Positions 1 through 4,890 of a DNA stretch of 8,177 nucleotides are shown piece by piece. The notes under the pieces were generated by a model. That model saw only the letters and a program-made list of their open reading frames with translations. It was not told the DNA's origin and searched no databases. The translations under genes and the position numbers were made by a program. The first letter of the stretch is position 1. Each line of letters opens with the position of its first letter. The stretch is from Leptolinea sp. UBA1437. GTDB lineage: Bacteria > Chloroflexota > Anaerolineae > Anaerolineales > Anaerolineaceae. Where the stretch lies: positions 8,897 to 17,073 of the forward strand of contig DCTP01000139.1 of the NCBI GenBank assembly GCA_002329625.1, given 5' to 3'.

Positions 1-67
1 GCAAAACCGCAAAAACACTTAAACAGATCGCTAATTTTTTAAATTTGGAATCGATATTCGAGTTCAT
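1..67 (-). CDS. ftsI: Start of probable FtsI / penicillin-binding protein (partial)
   Basis: Only the first 22 codons lie in the window, and the gene runs off the left edge. The peptide reads MNSNIDSKFKKLAICLSVFA followed by VL: a short basic cytoplasmic segment leading into a hydrophobic stretch, as expected for the N-terminal anchor of a bitopic division transpeptidase. The ATG (67 to 65) overlaps the TGA of the upstream ftsL-like gene in an ATGA junction. The identity is inferred mainly from position: in dcw clusters the order mraZ-rsmH-ftsL-ftsI is widely conserved. If it is FtsI, it would cross-link septal peptidoglycan in the periplasm. The peptide alone cannot prove this; another membrane-anchored cell-wall protein would look the same. 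Confidence 0.55.
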   Translation of the reverse strand, partial: MNSNIDSKFKKLAICLSVFAVL

Positions 68-528
68 TTTTCACTCTCCTTTGTCGGCAATTTCTGGAAT
101 ATATATTGCTGAAGGCTTTCGGTATATTCGGGCTTCAGTGGAGATACCGGCAACGGAGGAAGTTGAACGCTTCTTTCCGAAAGAATGTCGATATCAGGTA
201 TATATCCGGGAATAGGGAGATAGGTATAAATGTCTTCATCATCGAAATCAATTTTGATATATCCTGCTTGTGTGGCTTTTTTCTCCATCAATGCATAAGA
301 AGTGAGGATTCCTTCCCGAGTCACATAATCTGCAATGGTTCGGGTGAGTTCGTTTCTTTGATCATGTAATATCTGGATTTGTAGTTTCATATCCGTCATT
401 TGTGCTGAATAATTTAAATAAACCGATGCGATACAGGCGCTCAAAACCAATACCAACAGGATATTGATGATGGATTTCAGCTGTTTTCGCCAAGGTGCCA
501 ATCGATATGCATGCTGTTCGGTTTTCAT
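64..528 (-). CDS. FtsL-like cell-division protein, single-pass membrane with coiled coil
   Basis: A 154-residue bitopic protein: basic cytoplasmic N-terminus (residues 1-18, containing YRLAPWRKQ), one membrane helix at about 19-39, a charged, Gln-rich segment at about 41-75 that looks like a coiled coil, then a tail rich in Pro and acidic residues (about 95-154, including YLPIPGYIP). This is the architecture of FtsL/FtsB-class divisome proteins, whose periplasmic coiled coils join FtsQ and activate FtsWI. It lies exactly where ftsL belongs, between rsmH and the probable ftsI. The ATG (528 to 526) overlaps the rsmH stop as ATGA, and its own stop overlaps the next start in the same way. FtsL proteins share little sequence, so the assignment rests on topology and position. 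The C-terminal tail is longer than in classical FtsL (about 100-120 residues); its function is unknown. Confidence 0.75.
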   Translation of the reverse strand: MKTEQHAYRLAPWRKQLKSIINILLVLVLSACIASVYLNYSAQMTDMKLQIQILHDQRNELTRTIADYVTREGILTSYALMEKKATQAGYIKIDFDDEDIYTYLPIPGYIPDIDILSERSVQLPPLPVSPLKPEYTESLQQYIFQKLPTKESEK

Positions 529-1484
529 TTTTCTGTCCCGATTTTTTCAACCACCCTTAACTTAGCACTTCGCGCCCGCGGGTTTTCACGGATTTCATCA
601 TCCCTTGCAGTAATTGCATGACGATTAATCAGCTTTAAACTCGCCTTATGACCACAGGTACAAACTACTTGTTCAGGCGGACAGAGGCAGTCCGTACTTT
701 CGATGCGGAAAAAGTTTTTTACGATCCGATCTTCCAAAGAATGAAAAGAAATGACCGCTAACCTGCCGCCCGGTTTTAATAATGCGGTCAAAATAGGAAG
801 TGCTTTTTCGATCGTTTCGAGTTCGTTATTTACGGCGATACGCAGTGCTTGGAAACTTTTTGTCGCCGGATTGTTTTTGGATTTCCGATTGGTATGCACG
901 GCATTCGTAATGATTTCCGCAAGCATAGTCGTGGTCTCGACCGGCTCTTTTACGCGTGCACTGCAAATTGCCGCGGCGATTCTTCTTGAAGCTCTTTCTT
1001 CGCCGTATTCCCAAAAAATACGTGAAAGTTCTTCTTCGGATGCGAAATTGACTAAATCGTAAGCAGAGGTCGTCTGATTCGGATCAAACCGCATATCCAG
1101 CGGTCCTTCCTTTTGAAAAGAAAATCCTTTTTCCGCCGCGTCCACTTGCATCGAAGAAATGCCCAAATCAAGCAAGATTCCGTCGAACCCCGTTATATTA
1201 TCGAAACAGGACGCGATATATCGGTCCGCAAACGCATAAGATCCTCGGATAATTTTGACCCGTTCTCCGAATTTGGCTAATCGTTTTGCTGCCGTTTTGA
1301 TCGCGTTGGGGTCTAAGTCCATTCCGATCAGCTTTCCCGACGGAGCAGATGCTTTTAATATTGCCTCGCTATGCCCGCCCGCCCCGAGTGTTCCGTCCAG
1401 ATACCATTTTCCTGATTCCGGACTCAACGCTTCAACGACTTCGTTGAGTAAAACGGGTTGGTGGCTTAAAGTTTCCTGCGTCAT
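525..1484 (-). CDS. rsmH: 16S rRNA (cytosine(1402)-N4)-methyltransferase RsmH (MraW)
   Basis: This 319-residue protein has the usual RsmH length. RsmH transfers a methyl group from S-adenosylmethionine to N4 of C1402 in 16S rRNA, in the ribosomal P-site region. Visible motifs include HQPVLLNEVV (8-17), the SAM-binding loop DGTLGAGGHS (30-39), the acidic motif GMDLDPNA (54-61), FDGILLDLGISS (100-111), EKGFSFQKEGPLDMRFD (118-134), EYGEERASRRIA (159-170), NPATKSFQALRI (205-216), PGGRLAVISFHSLEDR (238-253) and the C-terminal NPRARSAKLRVVEKI (301-315). A cysteine cluster, CLCPP then VCTCG (266-278), is common in the family and may bind metal. The start ATG overlaps the mraZ stop as ATGA, which indicates translational coupling; no strong Shine-Dalgarno is seen inside the mraZ end. 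Nothing looks truncated. Confidence 0.97.
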   Translation of the reverse strand: MTQETLSHQPVLLNEVVEALSPESGKWYLDGTLGAGGHSEAILKASAPSGKLIGMDLDPNAIKTAAKRLAKFGERVKIIRGSYAFADRYIASCFDNITGFDGILLDLGISSMQVDAAEKGFSFQKEGPLDMRFDPNQTTSAYDLVNFASEEELSRIFWEYGEERASRRIAAAICSARVKEPVETTTMLAEIITNAVHTNRKSKNNPATKSFQALRIAVNNELETIEKALPILTALLKPGGRLAVISFHSLEDRIVKNFFRIESTDCLCPPEQVVCTCGHKASLKLINRHAITARDDEIRENPRARSAKLRVVEKIGTEK

Positions 1485-1924
1485 ATCTTATTACTCATCA
1501 GGCGGGCAAATTCTGTCGTAACCGAATCGTCATGAAAAACTTCTTCTTCGGCTTTTTTCCATTCATCCAAAGTCCATATCTCTATATATTCATCCGAGCC
1601 GGCGAAAATGATTTTGTCACCATCTTGAAAATTAAATTCATCTCGCAAGAATGGAGGGATTAGAAATCTTCCGTTTGCATCAAATTCGATTGGTTCCGCT
1701 TTATTGAACATTCGGCGACGATATTTTCGGGCTACGGGATCAGCCAGATTGAATGAACTGATCTCATTCGCCAACTTTTCAAAGTACGACAAAGGATAAA
1801 TAACTAGATTGTTATCGATTCCCACAGAAATATAAGCTCCTTCTGCCAGCAAATTTCTAAATCGTGCCGGTAGACAGGTTCTGCCTTTTTTATCAACTGT
1901 GTGTTCATGTATTCCAGTGAACAT
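1481..1924 (-). CDS. mraZ: Transcriptional regulator MraZ
   Basis: A 147-residue protein with two SpoVT/AbrB-like halves, each carrying the MraZ signature: DKKGR at 11-15 and DANGR at 82-86, plus LPARFR (18-23) and IPPFLRDEF (89-97). MraZ is the DNA-binding regulator of its own division/cell-wall operon. The start at 1924 is preferred because the protein then begins MFTGIHEHTVDKKGR, matching the family N-terminus. A longer in-frame ATG at 1975 would add 17 non-conserved residues and would lie inside the putative operator and the leader hairpin. AAAGGA (1943-1938) is a usable Shine-Dalgarno, although its 13-base spacing is long. It is the first gene of the leftward dcw operon and shares an ATGA overlap with rsmH. 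Direct repeats at 1973-2001 suggest autoregulation. Confidence 0.96.
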   Translation of the reverse strand: MFTGIHEHTVDKKGRTCLPARFRNLLAEGAYISVGIDNNLVIYPLSYFEKLANEISSFNLADPVARKYRRRMFNKAEPIEFDANGRFLIPPFLRDEFNFQDGDKIIFAGSDEYIEIWTLDEWKKAEEEVFHDDSVTTEFARLMSNKI

Positions 1925-1952
1925 ATTTTCTATTATGTCCTTTAAAAACAGA

Positions 1953-1970
1953 AGACTGGAAAACCAGTCT
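1953..1970 (-). promoter_or_regulatory. Leader hairpin of the mraZ operon
   Basis: A perfect 7-bp inverted repeat, AGACTGG and CCAGTCT, flanks a 4-base loop. In the leftward transcript it is a UUUU-loop hairpin followed within five bases by a run of five U, then the AAAGGA ribosome site. It lies between the putative MraZ operator and the mraZ start. Position and shape would allow weak attenuation, RNA stabilisation or an effect on initiation. The stem has only four G-C pairs and the U run is short, so strong termination is unlikely. The symmetry is seen directly; the function is inference. Confidence 0.4.
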
Positions 1971-1972
1971 GT

Positions 1973-2001
1973 CACTTTATGGGAATCTATACCACTTTAT
2001 G
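1973..2001 (-). promoter_or_regulatory. Putative MraZ operator: two 9-bp direct repeats 20 bp apart
   Basis: CATAAAGTG occurs twice in the leftward direction, at 2001-1993 and 1981-1973, with starts exactly 20 bp apart (about two helical turns). The first copy covers the predicted transcription start (about 1999). From memory, known MraZ operators are short direct repeats with a 10-bp period: TGGGN boxes in E. coli and AAAGTG(T/G) boxes with 3-bp spacers in Mycoplasma. The AAAGTG core here matches the latter. Read in 10-bp steps, the array is AAAGTGG, AGATTCC, AAAGTGA, so the middle box appears degenerate. Repeats at the start site favour autorepression, but binding has not been shown. Confidence 0.65.
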
Positions 2002-2005
2002 TTCC

Positions 2006-2034
2006 ATTATAACAACCTGGCTTAAAAATTGCAA
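2006..2034 (-). promoter_or_regulatory. Promoter of the mraZ operon (sigma-70 type, extended -10)
   Basis: Leftward -10 TATAAT (2011-2006) matches consensus fully and is preceded by TGT, an extended -10. The -35 TTGCAA (2034-2029) matches four of six bases, and the spacer is 17 bp. Transcription would start near 1999, giving a leader of about 75 bases with the repeats at its very beginning and the hairpin inside it. This is the best promoter in the window and would drive mraZ, rsmH, the ftsL-like gene and genes beyond the left edge. Confidence 0.75.
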
Positions 2035-2054
2035 TAGTTAAATCCGGATTTTGC

Positions 2055-2094
2055 AACCAATTTTCAAAATTGGTTTATTTTTGGTTTAATAACC
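2055..2094. repeat. AT-rich perfect palindrome plus repeated half-motif
   Basis: Bases 2055-2064 (AACCAATTTT) are the exact reverse complement of 2066-2075 around a single C at 2065. TTGGTTTA at 2070-2077 recurs at 2081-2088, and a second small inverted repeat, GGTT-TAAT-AACC, lies at 2083-2094. The block is about 20 bp upstream of the mraZ -35 and about 75 bp before the small ORF. It could be a dimeric regulator's operator or a UP-like element for the divergent promoters. On the plus strand the palindrome is followed by TTTATTTTT and resembles a terminator, but no plus-strand gene lies before it to terminate. Function unknown. Confidence 0.45.
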
Positions 2095-2169
2095 GATCCG
2101 ATTTCCCTGTTTACGTGGTCTTTACACCAGTCCCGTTTTCATTCTCCGGATAATCGGTGGCAAGAAGTC

Positions 2170-2307
2170 ATGGTCAATCGAAAAATTATTCAAAAATTTT
2201 TTTGGGATTTAGAAATCGAAAGTTATAATAAACGGGGATTTCCGCTCAGATTGGATTTTCCCCCTAAAATATTTTGCGGATCGGAAAGCTTCTTAAAAAT
2301 GAAATAA
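2170..2307 (+). CDS. Possible small protein, 45 codons, unassigned
   Basis: ATG at 2170 to TAA at 2305-2307 encodes a 45-residue, mildly basic, aromatic-rich peptide beginning MVNRKIIQKFFWDLEIESYN. GGTGG at 2156-2160, nine bases before the ATG, could serve as a ribosome site. The stop is 25 bases before the ribonuclease start, as if co-transcribed. The same frame stays open leftward to the TAG at 2035-2037, but without ATG, GTG or TTG before 2170, so the ORF may be the remnant of a longer gene. Against it: no recognisable motif, a -10-like TATAAT for the next gene lies inside it (2224-2229), and AT-rich spacers readily give short ORFs. I do not recognise it. Confidence 0.3.
   Translation: MVNRKIIQKFFWDLEIESYNKRGFPLRLDFPPKIFCGSESFLKMK
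2202..2229 (+). promoter_or_regulatory. Candidate promoter for the RNB ribonuclease gene
   Basis: TATAAT at 2224-2229 matches the -10 consensus fully. A weak -35, TTGGGA (2202-2207, four of six bases), lies 16 bp upstream. The start would fall near 2236, leaving a leader of almost 100 bases before the ATG at 2333. The element lies inside the possible small ORF, so either the promoter or the ORF may be fortuitous. Confidence 0.45.
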
Positions 2308-2320
2308 TTTGAGAAATTAT

Positions 2321-2332
2321 AAGGAAGGACTT
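2321..2332 (+). promoter_or_regulatory. Ribosome binding site that fixes the ribonuclease start
   Basis: AAGGAAGGA at 2321-2329 contains two overlapping Shine-Dalgarno cores, one 7 and one 3 bases from the ATG at 2333. An in-frame TTG at 2309 would extend the protein by eight residues but would put this purine tract inside the coding region, and it lacks a site of its own. The ATG at 2333 is therefore preferred. Confidence 0.75.
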
Positions 2333-3823
2333 ATGGAATCGGAATACGAAGTTCATCATAATGATCGTGAATTACTAATTAGAATCGCTCGTGAAACGAT
2401 GGAGGAAAACGGCTTGTTCACCGAGTTTCCGCCTGAAGTGATTGCTGAATTGGAACAAATCAATGAACCTGCCAAACCGGATAGCCTTCCGAATATTCAT
2501 GATTTAAGACATTTCCTGTGGGCATCGATCGATAATGATGATTCGAGAGATTTAGATCAAATTACCGTGGCGGAAGTACTGCCGTATGATAAAGTTCGGA
2601 TCTATGTGGCAATCGCGGATGTGGACAGCCTTGTCAAGAAAGATTCGGCAATCGATCGATACGCTCGATATAATACCGCTACGGTGTATCATCCCGCGAT
2701 TAATTTTCCCATGCTGCCAGAAAAACTCTCGACGAATCTGACTTCCCTCAATCCAAACGAGGATCGAATGGCTATTGTATGTGAATTTGTGGTTGATTCA
2801 GAAGGGGCGATGAGTGAGACAAATATTTATCGGGCTTTTGTCCGGAACCATGCCCAACTGGCATATAACAGTGTTGCCGCCTGGCTTGAAGGACAAGCAG
2901 AGATGCCAAATGCACTGGCTGCTGTTGAGGGGTTGGCTGAAAATATTCTTCTCCAGAATGAAGCAGCTCAGAAACTACGAAAAAAAAGGTATCTGCATGG
3001 AGCATTGACTTTACAGACAATTCAAACAATCCCCATTTTTGACGGTGATGAGGTGGTAGATTTGGCAATTGATAAACCAAATCTTGCCAAAGAACTCATC
3101 GAAGATTTCATGATTGCGGCGAACAGTGTTTCGGCGGGTTTTTTGGATGAATACAAATTCCCGGCTCTTCGTAGAGTTGTCCGCATCCCAAAAAGGTGGG
3201 ATCGGATTGTTGATTTAGCGGAACAATACGGATATAAGCTCTCTCGGAAGCCAGACTCAAAAGCTTTAAATGAATTTTTAATCAAAGAACAACAGCGTGA
3301 TCCGTTAAGATTTCCGGATTTATCCCTAACGGTCATTAAACTCCTTGGATCCGGAGAATATGTCGCCGAAAAGCCCGGAGAAAAAGCGCCCGGTCATTTC
3401 AGCCTTTCGGTAAAGGATTACACCCATTCAACCGCTCCCAACAGAAGATATCCCGATCTGGTTACGCAAAGACTGATCAAAGCTGCGCTGAATCATGAAG
3501 AGCCGCCTTATTTTTTTGAAGAACTGTATGAATTAGCCAAGCATATAACGGCTCAGGAAGATTTGGAAGCGAAAATCGAGCGGAAGACGGCCAAAGCGGC
3601 TGCGGCGTTGGTTCTTGAAAATCATATCGGAGAAACGTTTAATGGATTTATTACCGGTGCTTCGGAAAAAGGATATTGGGTACGAATTCTTGAGATCCCT
3701 GTTGAAGGAAAGTTGATTTCCGGTTTTTCCGGTTTAGATGTCGGGGATCGGGTTCAGGTAGTGTTGGATTCGGTGGACGTCGAAAAAGGGTTCATCGATT
3801 TCAAACGCCTCAAAAAACGATAG
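2333..3823 (+). CDS. RNB-domain 3'-5' exoribonuclease (RNase II/R family, short form)
   Basis: A 496-residue RNB-family protein; members degrade RNA processively from the 3' end using metal ions. The catalytic domain starts near residue 60 with ASIDNDDSRDLDQ (D67, D73, D75, Q76), continues with VAIADVDSLVKKDSAID and PMLPEKLSTNLTSLNPNEDR, and includes the RNA-tail clamp motif YTHSTAPNRRYPDL (363-376). The last 70 or so residues resemble a reduced S1 domain. Only about 60 residues precede the catalytic motif, so the two cold-shock domains of E. coli RNase II are absent. Short forms of this kind, such as the Deinococcus enzyme with a helical N-terminal domain, are known. The fourth acidic position (D210 in E. 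coli RNase II) is Gln here; I recall SRDLDQ from other members of this branch, so activity is probable but not shown by sequence. The gene diverges from mraZ. Choosing between rnb and rnr is not justified. Confidence 0.9.
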   Translation: MESEYEVHHNDRELLIRIARETMEENGLFTEFPPEVIAELEQINEPAKPDSLPNIHDLRHFLWASIDNDDSRDLDQITVAEVLPYDKVRIYVAIADVDSLVKKDSAIDRYARYNTATVYHPAINFPMLPEKLSTNLTSLNPNEDRMAIVCEFVVDSEGAMSETNIYRAFVRNHAQLAYNSVAAWLEGQAEMPNALAAVEGLAENILLQNEAAQKLRKKRYLHGALTLQTIQTIPIFDGDEVVDLAIDKPNLAKELIEDFMIAANSVSAGFLDEYKFPALRRVVRIPKRWDRIVDLAEQYGYKLSRKPDSKALNEFLIKEQQRDPLRFPDLSLTVIKLLGSGEYVAEKPGEKAPGHFSLSVKDYTHSTAPNRRYPDLVTQRLIKAALNHEEPPYFFEELYELAKHITAQEDLEAKIERKTAKAAAALVLENHIGETFNGFITGASEKGYWVRILEIPVEGKLISGFSGLDVGDRVQVVLDSVDVEKGFIDFKRLKKR

Positions 3824-3852
3824 AAGTTTTTATCGATTTTGAATCAAAACTT
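3824..3852 (+). other. AU-rich stem-loop right after the ribonuclease stop codon
   Basis: AAGTTTT (3824-3830) pairs with AAAACTT (3846-3852). GATT (3835-3838) pairs with AATC (3842-3845) around a TTG loop, leaving TATC as a one-sided bulge. It begins at the base after the TAG. It has few G-C pairs and no U run after it, so it is not a convincing terminator; a 3'-end stabilising or processing stem is possible. A smaller repeat, ATAGG/CCTAT, lies at 3891-3906. No other element is seen in the 138-bp gap, so the next gene may be co-transcribed. Confidence 0.25.
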
Positions 3853-3961
3853 TGGATGCAAGTATTTCACAACTTTCCGAACCAGATCGTATAGGGAACG
3901 TCCTATCGGGAAAATCGCCGGGTCGATAGAATTCGTGTGATCGGAAGAAGGAATAATTTTC

Positions 3962-4591
3962 ATGGCACACTTTCGTGAAAAGTTGAGCAGCGACAATCTA
4001 AAAGAAAGAATATTTTGGGCGTCTATCTTTTTTTTACTGCTTTTTTTCGGTGTGACGGTCCTGAGCTTTTATCTTCTTCCCGAAGGACTTCTGAAAAATA
4101 AAAACCCGTTGCAGAGTTGGGAACCTTCAGAAAGCACCTTGATCCTTACGTTGCAGATATTCTTTTACAACCTGTTATCTGTGTTGATCATTGTTTTCGC
4201 CAGTCTGTTCGGTACAAAAAAAGAGGGTGATGCAAACTATTTATCCATTGGTTATCAAGCCTTTTATACGTTGGTCTGTATCAACTCGGTTGTTCTTGGT
4301 ACGTGGTCATTTTCCATCGAAAGCCAACCTGTTAATCTGACGGCAAGGCTTCTGCGAACCTTTGATCTCGTACACAGGGCAGGACTCTGGGAAATGGCGG
4401 GTCAGCTGCTGATTGCCTGCTCAACCGCACATATTGCCGTAATCCTTTCTTGTAACAAAAATACTGTGGTAAAGAAGATCAAAGATATTCGCCTTTCGAA
4501 ATCCGAAAAGACTGTTTTCATCACAGGGATTCTCCTCATGTTGATCGGTGCCGTGGTGGAAAGTGCTGCAATCGGGGGACAAGTATCATAG
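3962..4591 (+). CDS. Unassigned polytopic membrane protein, weakly SpoIIM/DUF95-like
   Basis: A 209-residue protein with five predicted membrane helices (about 17-39, 59-83, 95-116, 143-164 and 183-205) and a charged N-terminus; there is no cleavable signal peptide. AAGGA at 3948-3952, nine bases before the ATG, supports the start. I do not recognise it with certainty. The segment VHRAGLWEMAG (137-147), which leads into the fourth helix, recalls the PHGxxE(L/I)xA motif of stage II sporulation protein M (DUF95) membrane proteins, and the size and helix count fit that family. The motif is imperfect, so this is a hint only. SpoIIM-like proteins also occur in non-sporulating bacteria, so no sporulation role is implied. 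It lies between an RNA-decay gene and the nusA operon, which tells little about its role. Confidence 0.7.
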   Translation: MAHFREKLSSDNLKERIFWASIFFLLLFFGVTVLSFYLLPEGLLKNKNPLQSWEPSESTLILTLQIFFYNLLSVLIIVFASLFGTKKEGDANYLSIGYQAFYTLVCINSVVLGTWSFSIESQPVNLTARLLRTFDLVHRAGLWEMAGQLLIACSTAHIAVILSCNKNTVVKKIKDIRLSKSEKTVFITGILLMLIGAVVESAAIGGQVS

Positions 4592-4772
4592 AAAGGGTTC
4601 AATCTGTCTCGGTTTGGCAGACAATTCAAACGTGTATCACAGGAAACTGATGCAAACAAGGCTACTGCTGTTTTTTTTTGACGTCTTGTTTGATTTTCGT
4701 TCTTCCAATAATGCTTCGTTTTCCGAAGGGATAACATCATTACCGAATAACAATATCAGTTCGTCACATTTC
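4592..4772. other. Spacer without a convincing gene; T9 run inside an 8-bp inverted repeat
   Basis: No coding frame here has a recognisable motif. A run of nine T (4671-4679) is the likeliest place for rightward transcription from the membrane-protein gene to weaken, but no G-C-rich stem directly precedes it. CAAACAAG (4653-4660) and CTTGTTTG (4685-4692) form an 8-bp inverted repeat with the T run in its 24-base loop, an odd arrangement for an intrinsic terminator. Nothing resembling rimP, the usual gene before nusA, can be read in this stretch. Confidence 0.35.
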
Positions 4773-4801
4773 TTGCAAAGCGTCATACATTGTGCTAAAA
4801 T
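4773..4801 (+). promoter_or_regulatory. Promoter of the nusA-ylxR-infB operon
   Basis: The -35 TTGCAA (4773-4778) and -10 TAAAAT (4796-4801, five of six bases) are 17 bp apart, and TGC just before the -10 makes an extended element. The start would fall near 4808, giving a leader of about 83 bases that contains the hairpin at 4830-4853. The same -35 hexamer, spacer length and extended -10 occur in the mraZ promoter. Confidence 0.65.
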
Positions 4802-4829
4802 AACGGCATACAGTTCGTTAGGAAATAAC

Positions 4830-4853
4830 AGAAGTGGGGGAGGCCCCACTTCT
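4830..4853 (+). terminator. Strong leader hairpin before nusA, candidate attenuator
   Basis: AGAAGTGGGG (4830-4839) and CCCCACTTCT (4844-4853) form a perfect 10-bp stem with a GAGG loop, followed by a U-rich but G-interrupted stretch (TGGTTTGTTTGG). It lies about 22 bases after the predicted transcription start and 37 bases before the nusA ATG. NusA promotes pausing and termination at hairpins, so a weak intrinsic terminator in its own leader would allow autoregulation. Hairpins before the rimP-nusA operon occur in other bacteria; this one now precedes nusA directly. It may instead insulate the operon from upstream readthrough. The stem is certain; the role is inference. Confidence 0.6.
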
Positions 4854-4890
4854 TGGTTTGTTTGGATTTAGATTAGGAGATTTAAATAGG

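Noticed and set aside
751..1062. Plus-strand ORF inside rsmH
   Set aside because: Antisense shadow of a fully conserved rsmH reading frame; no independent support.
1925..1975. Longer mraZ starting at ATG 1975 (164 residues)
   Set aside because: The extra 17 residues do not match the family, and this start lies within the repeat and hairpin of the control region; MFTGIHEHTVDKKGR at 1924 is the conserved start.
2055..2085. Palindrome and T-rich stretch as an intrinsic terminator
   Set aside because: No plus-strand gene ends before it, the stem is almost wholly A-T, and the leftward direction has no U run.
3865..3895. Promoter (TTTCAC / TATAGG) before the membrane-protein gene
   Set aside because: The 19-bp spacer and weak hexamers are no better than chance; the gene may be read through from the ribonuclease gene.
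4637..4849. Minus-strand 70-codon ORF between the membrane-protein gene and nusA
   Set aside because: It starts inside the nusA leader hairpin, runs antisense through the nusA promoter and ends next to the T9 run (read as nine A). It has no recognisable motif or ribosome site, although its Cys-rich stretch made me look twice.
4548..4871. Plus-strand 107-codon ORF overlapping the end of the membrane protein
   Set aside because: It begins inside the membrane-protein gene in another frame, runs through promoter and hairpin, and has low-complexity Ser/Asn/Phe composition without motifs; it is not RimP-like.
4834..4890. NusA starting at GTG 4834
   Set aside because: The start codon lies in the hairpin stem and the 19 added residues are the translated hairpin; ATG 4891 has AGGAG upstream and the family N-terminus.
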